Positions 44,200 to 52,783 are shown, numbered from the stretch's first letter. The stretch: 64,000 nt of DNA from Solibacillus daqui (GCF_028747805.1 NZ_CP114887.1:613501-677500), one strand, 5' to 3'. The notes: generated from the letters alone by a model not told the origin. Numbers and translations are program-made.

Positions 44200-45045
44200 A
44201 TGAAAACAGCAATTGTTACAGATAGTACAGCCTATTTGACGCTTGAAGAACGTCAGCGTCTTAATGTTTATATGATTCCTTTAAGCGTTAATATAGAAGG
44301 AACAATTTATGATGAAGAAATCGATATCACAGCTTCTGAATTTTATGATCGTGTACGTGGAGCTAAGGAATTCCCTAAAACAACACAGCCACCGATTGGA
44401 AAATTTGTAGAGCTTTATGAAACATTAGCAAAAGAGTATGATGAAATTGTAACAATCCATTTATCAAGTGGCATTAGTGGTACTTTCCAAGGTGCGGTAC
44501 AAGCAAGTGATATGGTAGAAGATGTAAATGTTTATGCATTTGACTCGGAAGTTGCGGCTTATTTACAAGGTTTTTTTGTAATAGAAGCGGCGAAAAAAGC
44601 AGCGGAGGGCGCTTCTGGTGAAGAAATTATTGCGCATTTAGAACTTTTACGTCCAACACGCGAGGAATATATTGTTGTGGATGACCTGCAGCATTTACAG
44701 CGTGGAGGTCGTTTATCGGCAGCGGCGGCATTAATTGGTGGGCTACTACAAGTAAAACCGGTATTAACCTTCCAAAACAAAGTCATCGTTCCATTTGAAA
44801 AAATTCGTACGCGTAAAAAAGCATTACGTCGTGTAGAAGATCAACTTGCAGTAGCAGTTGAAAAGCACGGTGCACTGCGAGCTACGGTTATACATGGAAA
44901 CTGCGAAGAAGAAGCGGTTGAATTGATGAATAGCTTAGCTGAAAAATATCCAACTGTAGAGTTTACATTAAGCTACTTCGGCCCAGTTATCGGTACGCAC
45001 TTAGGTGAAGGTGCGATGGCAATGGGCTGGATCAAAAAAATATAG
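44200..45045 (+). CDS. degV: DegV-family fatty-acid-binding protein
   Basis: A 281-residue cytoplasmic protein of the DegV family. Conserved blocks are IVTDSTAYL at the N-terminus, TTQPPIGKF, TIHLSSGISGTFQGA (lipid headgroup contact), VDDLQHLQRGGRLSAAAA and a late GPVIGTHLGEGA. Family members bind fatty acids and serve as FakB-type subunits of fatty acid kinase. The position between degU and comFA equals that of yviA in B. subtilis. The start follows GAGTGGGGA. Confidence 0.93.
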   Translation: MKTAIVTDSTAYLTLEERQRLNVYMIPLSVNIEGTIYDEEIDITASEFYDRVRGAKEFPKTTQPPIGKFVELYETLAKEYDEIVTIHLSSGISGTFQGAVQASDMVEDVNVYAFDSEVAAYLQGFFVIEAAKKAAEGASGEEIIAHLELLRPTREEYIVVDDLQHLQRGGRLSAAAALIGGLLQVKPVLTFQNKVIVPFEKIRTRKKALRRVEDQLAVAVEKHGALRATVIHGNCEEEAVELMNSLAEKYPTVEFTLSYFGPVIGTHLGEGAMAMGWIKKI

Positions 45046-45054
45046 CACTCACAC

Positions 45055-45090
45055 AACAGTCACTACGGAAGTTTTGTAGCGGCTGTTTTT
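45055..45090 (+). terminator. Terminator of degV
   Basis: AACAGTCACTAC pairs with GTAGCGGCTGTT with one A-C mismatch and a G-T pair; TTTTT follows. Confidence 0.7.
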
Positions 45091-45120
45091 TGGTTTAGAA
45101 AAATGGATTTACTGGAAAAG

Positions 45121-45305
45121 TTCATGCAAACTAGGTGATTTCGCACGCAAAGTCAGAAAAACGCACTTAAGTTAGGTGATTTCGCACGCAAATTTAGAAA
45201 AACGCACGCAAGTTAGAGAATATCGCACGCAAAATCGGAAAAACGAACACAAGTTAGGGAATTTCGCACGTAAAGTCAGAAAAGCGCACGCAACCCCGGT
45301 AAATT
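45121..45305 (+). repeat. Phased 20/21-bp repeat array 2
   Basis: Nine units start at 45123 (decayed), 45142, 45162, 45183, 45203, 45224, 45244, 45265 and 45285. The spacing alternates 20, 21, 20, 21, 20, 21, 20 bp. Short units read CGCACGCAAAGTCAGAAAAA-like; long units read CGCAC..AAGTTAG(G/A)G(A/T)AT-like, so the true period is a ~41-bp dimer. The average of 20.5 bp is two helical turns. It has no coding content. Confidence 0.88.
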
Positions 45306-45402
45306 GCCCATTTCGACCCTTTTCATTTGGTAAAAAGAAATTTTATCGCAAAGGATTCCCTGAAATGGATTTCTATTTTATGCTTTAAGTGAGGTGATGT
45401 AC

Positions 45403-46344
45403 ATGCAGAAATCTAAGCATTACTTATTTATGGAAGCGCTTGTTCATAGAATTCATGCGCATGACGAGGAAGCGTTGCGATTTCAAGAAGAATTCTATCG
45501 ATTACAAGCAGGACTAGCCGGTGAAATGAAGTTAAAAACGACACTCGCAGACTATTTTATTAAATCGGATTACGAGATTTTGTATAATTTTGAATGTATT
45601 AATCCACGAGGTTTTACGCATCAAATCGATGCGCTACTGATTACACCACATTTTATTATCATTTTCGAGGTAAAACAAATATCGGGTGGTCTTTTTTATA
45701 AGCCTGCAGTTCACGAATTTTATCGTGTTACCGAAAAGGGAGTCGAAGAAAATTTCCCCAATCCATTCGATCAAGCGTATCGCCATCGATTGTTTATTGA
45801 ACAATTTTTGCAGCAACATGCACTTAAGCCGCCCGTGCTATATTTAGTCGTCATCGCAAATTATCGCGCAAAACTCGATATCGCATTTGAATCGATGCCA
45901 ATTATCCATTTGAGTAGCCTACCTAAATATCTTGAATCCTTATTCGAACGTTATCCAACCACTACGCTCGTCCCTCACCAAATTAGCAAGCTTTTTAAAA
46001 GTATCCAACAGCATCTCCCAGCCCGCCGTCAAATTGAATTAAGTCGTTTGAAAACAGGTGTATTTTGCCGACATTGTGAAGCACTTGGTCCGATGATTTT
46101 TTACCATGGCTCCTGGCATTGAAAGTATTGTAAAACAAAGTCTACCGATGGCATCCTCGATGCGCTACAGCATTATCGTATTTTAATTGGTCCGCATATT
46201 ACGAATCACGCATTTCGAAACTTCTTAGGTATTAAAAGCAGATATGCAGCTATTCGATTGCTTTCTAAATTAAATGTGGAAGCAGTTGGACAAGGGAAAA
46301 GTCGCTATTATGTCATTCCAGAGGATTTGCTTTATGGGGATTAA
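45403..46344 (+). pseudogene. NERD-domain protein interrupted by an in-frame TGA
   Basis: The frame from ATG 45403 (GAGGTG upstream) encodes a NERD nuclease-related domain (~35-150; ECINPRGFTHQIDALLITPHFIIIFEVKQISG, with Asp and the E-x-K pair resembling a restriction-like nuclease core). A C-terminal zinc ribbon begins CRHC (46069-46080). At 46120-46122 a TGA stops translation after YHGSWH. The same frame then stays open for 73 more residues, beginning KYCKTK and ending YGD-TAA at 46344, with a helix-turn-helix-like segment. The stop sits exactly where the first Cys of a C-x-x-C knuckle (WHxKYC) is expected, so one base change from TGC/TGT explains it. It lies between two repeat arrays, in a place where B. 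subtilis has no gene. Confidence 0.8.
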
Positions 46345-46356
46345 GGGATGGTAAAC

Positions 46357-46495
46357 CGCACGCAGATTGAGAAGATCGCACATAAACAGTCGGAAACCGC
46401 ACGCAAATTGAGAAAATCGCACGCAAATTCAAAAAACCGCACATAAACATCTATAATTCGCACGTATTCATCCGAAAACCGCACATATCCCCTGC
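46357..46495 (+). repeat. Phased 20/21-bp repeat array 3
   Basis: Units start at 46357, 46377, 46398, 46418, 46438, 46459 and 46480 (spacings 20, 21, 20, 20, 21, 21), each opening CGCACGCA, CGCACATA or CGCACGTA. The last two units open CGCACGTAT and CGCACATATC, the same order as the last two units of array 1 read on its minus strand. It ends about 45 bp before comFA. Confidence 0.85.
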
Positions 46496-46540
46496 CACTG
46501 CCATACAAGCACCCCCAAACCACTCAAAAGGAGGATTCAC

Positions 46541-47965
46541 TTGAAGCATAAAAAAATTCATTCAATCCACCTCAAAAAGGAGATATCTCCTCGCTTTATT
46601 ACCTACTACGGCGTGATTCCTGAGCCAAAAATCGAAAATTTCTTCACTGGTCGTATATGGTCACGTCATAATACACCGTTCCCCCAAGCGATAATCAATA
46701 CTTATATTACCCACAATTACTTCGCAAAAATACCAGCCGTCACTACAACCCCAAAGTTAAAGTGCAACCGCTGTTTAAATGAAACTCAACATAAATTTAT
46801 TTCCTTCCACTGTGCAAAGTGCCAGCAAATTTGTCATTATTGCCGTCATTGTATTACGATGGGACGCATGTGTAGCTGTGAAGAACTCATTACGTGGGCT
46901 GGGCCAAGCTATTCTGTTAAAAAAGCTGCGCCACATTTTACATGGACTGGAAAGCTAACACCACAGCAACAAAAAGCAGCACATGCATTAAATGAAAGCC
47001 TTCAGCAAAAACGTAATCATCTTATCCATGCGGTCTGTGGCGCGGGGAAAACCGAAATTCTATTTGCGGCAATCCACAAAGCGCTCCAACAAAACAAAAG
47101 AGTTTGTGTTGCGACGCCACGGACAGATGTTGTGCTCGAATTATACCCTCGTTTTCTACAAGTTTTTCAAAATATTACGATTCACGCGCTATATGGGGGA
47201 GCTGAGCCAAATAGCCAATTTGCGCAGCTTGTTCTAGCAACAACGCATCAGCTGTGCCGTTTTGAACAGGCATTTGATGTGATGATTGTTGACGAAGCAG
47301 ATGCCTTCCCGTATACGTATGACCAGGCATTGCAAAGTGCAGTGTTAAAAGCTAAAAAGCTAGATGCACCAACTGCTTTTGTGACAGCCACGCCATCAAC
47401 TAAATTACTCAACCAACGACAAAAGGAAGGCTGGGGATACTCATTTATCGCGCGCCGCTTCCACAGTTTTTTATTGCCTGTCCCACAATATCAGCCTCTT
47501 TGGAACTACGAAAAAGCATTCAAGAAAAATCGAATCCCGCAAAAACTTCTTCATTGGGTAAACAAGCGTCTCGAAAACAACGAGCCATTTCTTATTTTCT
47601 TTCCAACAATCGATTTAATGGAACGAGCAGTATTGCTATTTCAGGCGATTGAACAGACAATCGAGAGTGTCCATTCAGAAGACCCAATGCGAAAAGAGAA
47701 GTTACTTCAGTTGCGTAACGAACAGCGTAAAGGATTACTAACAACTACGATTTTAGAACGTGGCATTACAATCAAAAATGTACAGGTAGCGGTAGTAGGT
47801 AGTGAAAGTCCAATTTTTACTGCAAGTGCACTCATTCAAATTAGTGGGCGTGTTGGACGTAATCCTCAGTTTCCAGATGGTCAAATTGTCTTTTTTCATC
47901 ATGGCATCACGTTGGAGATGGATCGTGCGTGTAAAAAAATACGGGAGATGAATTGCTATGAATAA
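46541..47965 (+). CDS. comFA: DNA uptake helicase ComFA
   Basis: A 474-residue superfamily 2 ATPase needed for single-stranded DNA import during transformation. A TTG start follows AAAAGGAGG by 7 bp. An N-terminal region precedes a four-Cys zinc cluster (~75-125; CNRCLNE, CAKCQQICHYCRHC, CSCEE). Walker A is VCGAGKTE (~170), the DEAD box is IVDEADAFPY (~252), TATPST is motif III, and ISGRVGRNPQFPDG is motif VI. comFC overlaps the end of this gene by 8 bp. No comFB lies between them. Confidence 0.95.
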   Translation: MKHKKIHSIHLKKEISPRFITYYGVIPEPKIENFFTGRIWSRHNTPFPQAIINTYITHNYFAKIPAVTTTPKLKCNRCLNETQHKFISFHCAKCQQICHYCRHCITMGRMCSCEELITWAGPSYSVKKAAPHFTWTGKLTPQQQKAAHALNESLQQKRNHLIHAVCGAGKTEILFAAIHKALQQNKRVCVATPRTDVVLELYPRFLQVFQNITIHALYGGAEPNSQFAQLVLATTHQLCRFEQAFDVMIVDEADAFPYTYDQALQSAVLKAKKLDAPTAFVTATPSTKLLNQRQKEGWGYSFIARRFHSFLLPVPQYQPLWNYEKAFKKNRIPQKLLHWVNKRLENNEPFLIFFPTIDLMERAVLLFQAIEQTIESVHSEDPMRKEKLLQLRNEQRKGLLTTTILERGITIKNVQVAVVGSESPIFTASALIQISGRVGRNPQFPDGQIVFFHHGITLEMDRACKKIREMNCYE

Positions 47966-48563
47966 ACCGATTACGCACTGCTTATTATGTGAACGTGAAT
48001 TACAAGGGAATGTTGGATGGAAAGAGCTATTAAAAAAATCGCTACCAAAAACAATATGTCATCGCTGCGAGCAACGTTTCGAAAAAGTCGAAGAGCAAAC
48101 AAATCCAAACATCACCACATTATTTCATTACAATGACGCCATGAAAGATTATGTACACCGCTATAAATTTCTCCATGATGTTGTACTTGCACATGTATTT
48201 AACACAGCACTCCACGAACATTTGAAAAGTGAAAGACGCCTCATCATTCCAATTCCGATGCATGAAGAAAGTTTAAAAATCCGCAGCTTTGCACAAGTAG
48301 ATGAACTATTAAAAGCAGTTCATATCCCATTTCAGCATCATCTCACTAAACAAACTGATGAACAGCAGTCAAAGAAAACAAGAGCACAACGGTTAGAAAC
48401 AGTTCAGTTGTTTAGTGTAAATAATCCAAGTCTAATAAAACATAAAGATATTTTATTAATTGACGATATTTACACTACAGGTACTACATTACAGCATGCC
48501 AAAAATGCATTGCTAGAAGCAGGCGCAAATACAGTAACCGGATTTGCATTAATCCACAGTTAA
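47958..48563 (+). CDS. comFC: Competence protein ComFC (phosphoribosyltransferase family)
   Basis: A 201-residue protein with an N-terminal zinc-binding part (CLLCERELQGN ... TICHRCEQRF) and a phosphoribosyltransferase-like core with DILLIDDIYTTGTTLQHA (PRPP loop). It acts with ComFA in DNA uptake; the catalytic role is not established. It overlaps comFA by 8 bp (ATGAATAA), indicating coupling. The segment RLIIPIPMHEESLKIRSFAQ is the usual ComFC block (normally ...RGFNQ). Confidence 0.93.
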   Translation: MNKPITHCLLCERELQGNVGWKELLKKSLPKTICHRCEQRFEKVEEQTNPNITTLFHYNDAMKDYVHRYKFLHDVVLAHVFNTALHEHLKSERRLIIPIPMHEESLKIRSFAQVDELLKAVHIPFQHHLTKQTDEQQSKKTRAQRLETVQLFSVNNPSLIKHKDILLIDDIYTTGTTLQHAKNALLEAGANTVTGFALIHS

Positions 48564-48677
48564 AATTTGTGGGATTACTCATATCAAATAAGTTTGAAAA
48601 GTTGTCAATGTAAATGAAGTAATATTATGTATAATAATAAGTAAAAAGGTTCGACTTTTTATTAAGGTGGGGTTGGA

Positions 48678-49088
48678 ATGGCAGAGTTAAGAAATTGTCC
48701 GATGTGCCAAGAATTCTTTAATTACACAGGCTTACGTGAAGTATGTCATAAATGTGCACAAAAAGAAGAGGATATGTATCAAGTCGTCTATCGTTTTTTA
48801 CGGAAGCGTGAAAATCGCGCGGCCAATATTGATCGCATTGTAGAAGCAACAGGTGTAGAACGTGATTTGCTATACAAGTGGGTGCGTAAAGGGAGATTAC
48901 ATCCAGCGACTTTCCCAAGCTTAGGCTATCCATGTGATAACTGCGGGCATTTAACGACAAAGGGTAAGTTATGCGATAAATGCCAAGGGGAATTAAAGGC
49001 TGATTTACGCACGTTTGAAGCAGCAAAAGAATTCCGTGAAGATGTAGTGCGCCGAGATCGCGGTACTTATCACGCAGATAAACGATAA
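48678..49088 (+). CDS. yvyF: Flagellar operon protein YvyF
   Basis: A 136-residue cytoplasmic protein with two Cys-rich knuckles (CPMCQEFF...CHKC at ~8-28 and CDNCG...CDKCQGE at ~81-99) around a MerR-like helical segment (IVEATGVERDLLYKWVRKGRL). It matches the YvyF/TIGR03826 family in size, motifs and position between comFC and flgM. Its function is unclear; it may be a regulator of late flagellar genes. TATAAT at 48630-48635 is a plausible -10. Confidence 0.9.
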   Translation: MAELRNCPMCQEFFNYTGLREVCHKCAQKEEDMYQVVYRFLRKRENRAANIDRIVEATGVERDLLYKWVRKGRLHPATFPSLGYPCDNCGHLTTKGKLCDKCQGELKADLRTFEAAKEFREDVVRRDRGTYHADKR

Positions 49089-49095
49089 AAAAGTG

Positions 49096-49132
49096 CTAAA
49101 GCGGAGTCTTATTTATGGGACTTCGTTTTTCT
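49096..49132 (+). terminator. Intrinsic terminator after yvyF
   Basis: AAAGCGGAGTC and GACTTCGTTTTT pair with two G-T pairs, then CTTTTT. Confidence 0.65.
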
Positions 49133-49218
49133 TTTTAGTAAAATGGGAGGAGAAGTAAGTTATAAGAATTTGCTTTAAAAACTTTTGGTCCGTAAATTAG
49201 GAAATTTTTTAGAAGGCA

Positions 49219-49245
49219 TAAACAATTTTATGCCGCAGTCGAAAT
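49219..49245 (+). promoter_or_regulatory. Sigma-D-type promoter of flgM
   Basis: TAAA (49219-49222), 15 bp, GTCGAAAT (49238-49245). The consensus is TAAA-N15-GCCGATAT, so the -10 matches at six of eight and the -35 fully. It lies 36 bp before the start. Confidence 0.7.
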
Positions 49246-49281
49246 ATATAGTAGAAAGAGCATTTGAGGGGAGGCATACAC

Positions 49282-49542
49282 ATGAAGATCAATCCATTAG
49301 GTTTGCAGGCGATTAATTCATATAAAAAGCAAGCACGCACAGAAAAAACAGAGAACGTGCAAAAATCATTCGCCGATCATATCGAAATTTCATCAAAGGC
49401 AAAAGTAATGCAAGCGACGAACACGTATGCAAATGAACGTGCAGAGCGCATTAAACAACTAAAAGCCGATATCGATTCAGGCGAGTACAAGGTAGATGCA
49501 AAGCAAGTCGCAGCAGACATGCTAAAATACTACCGCCGCTAA
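49282..49542 (+). CDS. flgM: Anti-sigma-D factor FlgM
   Basis: An 86-residue cytoplasmic protein. ATG 49282 follows GGGGAGG; the frame open from 49264 is only an extension. The N-terminus MKINPLGLQAINSYKKQ and the C-terminal helices (ERAERIKQLKADIDSGEYKVDAKQVAADMLKYY) are typical of FlgM, which holds sigma-D inactive until the hook is complete. A sigma-D-type promoter upstream gives the usual feedback loop. Confidence 0.95.
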   Translation: MKINPLGLQAINSYKKQARTEKTENVQKSFADHIEISSKAKVMQATNTYANERAERIKQLKADIDSGEYKVDAKQVAADMLKYYRR

Positions 49543-49578
49543 TCTTCAAATTTTTATTGTAAGGGAGCATAAAAATAC

Positions 49579-50085
49579 ATGTCAATTGCCACAATTGTTG
49601 CGACGCTAGAAAAGCTTGAAAAAATGCACAAGAGCCTACTTGAACTAGCGCTAGCAAAAACAGAATATATTAAGCAAGGTGATATGGAAAAGCTTGATCA
49701 GCTCATTAAAAATGAACAAGCACATGTAGCGGCTATTGATACGATTGAGCAACAGCGTCAAGTGATGGTAACGGATTACCTACGAGCAAAAGGAATTGCT
49801 CTCACTGATACACCATCTGTTGCCGAGGTGATTGAAGTTGCTCAAGCAAGCGAGCCGACAGAAGCGTTAGTAGCTGTACGTGAACGTTTAGTAGAGCTAC
49901 TAGGTAAATTAAAAGCTCAAAATGATTTGAATCAAAAAATGGTGCTGAACTCATTGCAGATTATCAATATTACACTAGATGCGATGCGCCCACAGCCACG
50001 TTCAGAACAGTTCAACTATTCTGGTGCAGAAGTGCGCGGTCAATCCGATATTTCACGCCGCTCATTTAATGAATTTAAAGCCTAA
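49579..50085 (+). CDS. flgN: FlgN-type flagellar export chaperone
   Basis: A 168-residue helical protein in the place of B. subtilis yvyG, directly before flgK. It is mostly coiled coil (MSIATIVATLEKLEKMHKSLLELALAKTEYIKQGD...) with the FlgN-family late helix AQNDLNQKMVLNSLQIINITLDAM. It should carry FlgK and FlgL to the export gate. The spacing of 36 bp from flgM suggests cotranscription. Two terminator-like hairpins follow. Confidence 0.9.
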   Translation: MSIATIVATLEKLEKMHKSLLELALAKTEYIKQGDMEKLDQLIKNEQAHVAAIDTIEQQRQVMVTDYLRAKGIALTDTPSVAEVIEVAQASEPTEALVAVRERLVELLGKLKAQNDLNQKMVLNSLQIINITLDAMRPQPRSEQFNYSGAEVRGQSDISRRSFNEFKA

Positions 50086-50134
50086 TCGCATGTTCTTTCC
50101 TGCGAATGTAGCAGGGAGGGCATGCGATATTTTT
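50086..50134 (+). terminator. Intrinsic terminator
   Basis: TCGCATG (50086-50092) pairs with CATGCGA (50121-50127) outside an inner CCTGC/GCAGG stem, then TATTTTT. Confidence 0.75.
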
Positions 50135-50149
50135 GTGAGTAAAAAGACG

Positions 50150-50186
50150 GGAATTTGTCCTATTTTCGGGCAAATTCCAATTTTTT
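50150..50186 (+). terminator. Second intrinsic terminator
   Basis: GGAATTTGTCC (50150-50160) pairs with GGGCAAATTCC (50168-50178) with one G-T pair, then AATTTTTT. Confidence 0.8.
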
Positions 50187-50200
50187 AACGAAATTTTATT

Positions 50201-50226
50201 CAAAGCATTACATAAATTGTCGAAAT
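50201..50226 (+). promoter_or_regulatory. Sigma-D-type promoter of flgK
   Basis: CAAA (50201-50204), 14 bp, GTCGAAAT (50219-50226). The -10 is identical to that of flgM. It follows two terminators, so flgK needs its own promoter. Confidence 0.6.
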
Positions 50227-50268
50227 AAATACTAACGAAGAACGAAAGACAAGAAGGAGGCTATTTTC

Positions 50269-51804
50269 ATGCGCTCAACTTTCATGGGACTTGAAGCAAG
50301 TAAACGTGGGCTTTTCACGCAGCAATCAGCCCTTTATACAACAGGCCACAACATTTCAAATGCCAACACATTAGGCTATACACGCCAACGCGTAAATTTT
50401 GAAACAACACCAGGATTCCCAGGGTCAGGACTAAATTCACCAACAACAGCGGGTCATATCGGTACAGGTGTCCAAGCCCATTCTGTACAACGTATGCGTG
50501 ATGAATTCGTAGACCGCCAATTCCGCCAAGAAACAAATAAGTTAGGTTACTGGCAATCGACTACAAAGGCAATTTCTCAAATGGAAGATATTATGTCAGA
50601 GCCATCTGAATTCGGTCTGAACCAAGCGTACACTGAGTTTTGGAAGTCAATGGAAGATGTTGTTGATAACCCAAAGGACACAGCAGCTCGCCAAGTAATG
50701 CTTTCGAAAGGGCAAGGTTTAGCAGATTCATTTAACTATATTGATAAGCAATTAAAGCTGATTCAAGGAAATCTCGGAAATGAAATTAACGTTAATACCA
50801 AAAACGTCAACTCAATATTAAAGCAAATTGCCGATTTGAATAAACAAATTCAAGCAGTTGAGCCAAATGGATATATGCCGAATGACCTTTATGATGAACG
50901 AGACGTTTTATTAGATAAATTAAACGAATTAATTCCGGTTTCCATTTCATTCGAAAAATCAGGTGGTAATGCTCTGGACATCGCAGAAGGAAGCATGACG
51001 ATTAAGTTTAAGCCTGAAAATGGTCAAGAAATCGTCCTTGTACAAGGGAGAGATTATGCCCATTTAAATGCAATGGACTCAAAAGGGAAAGAGATTAATG
51101 GCGATGTTGATGACGCAACAACTGACGGCTATAACGAATTCCAAGGCTTTGCAATTTCGGGCATTGGTCACCCACCAACACCAACAACAACAGTAAATGT
51201 GACGTATGCCAATTTAGAGCCAAGTAAAGGGAAATTAGCCGCTTTAATTGATTCATTTGGTCATAGTGGTGGCAAGGGGACTTACCCAGAAATGTTTGAA
51301 AAGCTAGATCTATTAGCAAAGACATTTGTTGAAGAATTTAATAAAGTCCACAATAACGGTGTTGGATTAGATGGTTCAAAAGGCGATTTCTTCTCTGGTA
51401 CAACAGCAAAAGATATTAAAGTTGTGATTACAGATCCAAAGCAAATCGCTGCATCTGATACGAATGGCGAAGAAGGTAACAATAAAAATATTTTAGAGCT
51501 ATCAAAGCTCCAAGCGGCAGTACAAGGGAGTTTACAGGGCGGTACATTCCAAACATACTATAAATCATTAGTAGGGGATTTAGGTGTTAAAGGGGAGCAA
51601 GCGACTACGTTAGAATTTAACTCGGGAACGCTCCAATTACAAATCGCAAATAATCGAGCTGCTCATAATTCAGTTTCACTTGATGAAGAAATGACGAATA
51701 TGATCACATTCCAGCAAGCCTATAATGCCAATGCACGTATGATTACAGTAATCGATGAAACATTAGATAAAATTATTAACGGCATGGGTCGAGTAGGACT
51801 ATAA
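50269..51804 (+). CDS. flgK: Flagellar hook-associated protein 1 FlgK
   Basis: A 511-residue hook-filament junction protein. The N-terminal rod signature is STFMGLEASKRGLFTQQSALYTTGHNISNANTLGYTRQRV, and the C-terminal helix is SLDEEMTNMITFQQAYNANARMITVIDETLDKIINGM, both standard for FlgK. The middle domain is variable. The start follows AAGGAGG. flgL follows after 52 bp. Confidence 0.96.
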   Translation: MRSTFMGLEASKRGLFTQQSALYTTGHNISNANTLGYTRQRVNFETTPGFPGSGLNSPTTAGHIGTGVQAHSVQRMRDEFVDRQFRQETNKLGYWQSTTKAISQMEDIMSEPSEFGLNQAYTEFWKSMEDVVDNPKDTAARQVMLSKGQGLADSFNYIDKQLKLIQGNLGNEINVNTKNVNSILKQIADLNKQIQAVEPNGYMPNDLYDERDVLLDKLNELIPVSISFEKSGGNALDIAEGSMTIKFKPENGQEIVLVQGRDYAHLNAMDSKGKEINGDVDDATTDGYNEFQGFAISGIGHPPTPTTTVNVTYANLEPSKGKLAALIDSFGHSGGKGTYPEMFEKLDLLAKTFVEEFNKVHNNGVGLDGSKGDFFSGTTAKDIKVVITDPKQIAASDTNGEEGNNKNILELSKLQAAVQGSLQGGTFQTYYKSLVGDLGVKGEQATTLEFNSGTLQLQIANNRAAHNSVSLDEEMTNMITFQQAYNANARMITVIDETLDKIINGMGRVGL

Positions 51805-51856
51805 TAAGTAACTAAAACTAAATAACTTCTAATTTTTCTTTGAAAGGGGAATAACA

Positions 51857-52783
51857 ATGCGCGTCACACAATCAATGTTATCGAGCAATATGCTTCGTAA
51901 CTTAAATGTAAGCTATGGAAAAATGTCGAAATACCAAGAACAATTGACTTCAGGGAAAAAAGTTAATCGTCCATCCGATGACCCAGTAATTGCAGTAAAA
52001 GGAATGGGCTACCGCGTAGATTTAGATAAAAATGCACAATTCCAACGTAATATTGGTGAAGCGCATAGTTGGCTAGACTCTACGGATGAATCTCTTGGTC
52101 AAGTTGGCGAGGCACTGAAGCGTGTGAAGGAATTAATCGTTCAAGCTGCGAATGATACGAATACACCTGAAGACCGTCAAAAAATTAATGCAGAAATTTC
52201 GCAAATTAAAAATCAAATCCAAGATATCGCAAATTCAAAGGTTGGCGAGAATTATATTTTCTCAGGAACACATACAAACCAACCTTTATATAAAGATGGT
52301 GCACCCAATCCGGACGCTACATTAACAGCGAAGGGTCTGGGTGAAAAGATTGAAATTAATGTGTTTGACGGCATTAAAATGCAGATTAATACATCAGGTA
52401 TTGATTATTTTAAAGAAATAGATGGCTTCATGGGGACAGTGGAAAAGATATTAAATGACCCGACGATGACTGGAGACAAAATTGGGGATGCATTGGGTGC
52501 AGAGATTACAGATGGCACGAGTAAGATTCCTGGTTTAGATGCAATAACTGAAAAAACACTAACATTACGTGCTGACGTCGGTGCACGCCAAAACCGTGTT
52601 GAACTTATGGAAAATCGCTTATCACTTCAAGAAGTAAACGTAACAAAACAAATGTCTCAAAATGAAGATACGGATTATGCTAAAACGATTACCGAAATGG
52701 TAACAACTGAATCAATTCACCAAGCATCATTATCAGTAGGCGCGAAGATTATTCAACAAACGCTAGTAGATTTCATCCGTTAA
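51857..52783 (+). CDS. flgL: Flagellar hook-associated protein 3 FlgL
   Basis: A 308-residue flagellin-like junction protein. N-terminal MRVTQSMLSSNMLRNLNVSYGKMSKYQEQLTSGKKVNRPSDDP and C-terminal ARQNRVELMENRLSLQEVNVTKQMSQNEDTDYAKTITEMVT are the FlgL signatures. It is exported through the flagellar machine without signal peptide. A terminator follows. Confidence 0.95.
   Translation: MRVTQSMLSSNMLRNLNVSYGKMSKYQEQLTSGKKVNRPSDDPVIAVKGMGYRVDLDKNAQFQRNIGEAHSWLDSTDESLGQVGEALKRVKELIVQAANDTNTPEDRQKINAEISQIKNQIQDIANSKVGENYIFSGTHTNQPLYKDGAPNPDATLTAKGLGEKIEINVFDGIKMQINTSGIDYFKEIDGFMGTVEKILNDPTMTGDKIGDALGAEITDGTSKIPGLDAITEKTLTLRADVGARQNRVELMENRLSLQEVNVTKQMSQNEDTDYAKTITEMVTTESIHQASLSVGAKIIQQTLVDFIR

Noticed and set aside
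45176..45388. 70-codon ORF in array 2
   Set aside because: It reads the repeat units and has no family or good start.
46120..46122. Selenocysteine codon
   Set aside because: No convincing bacterial SECIS hairpin is visible right after the TGA and the site is a structural zinc Cys; a nonsense change is simpler. Kept only as a remote alternative.
45121..46495. CRISPR array
   Set aside because: Units are contiguous with no unique spacers, repeats are degenerate and no cas genes are nearby.
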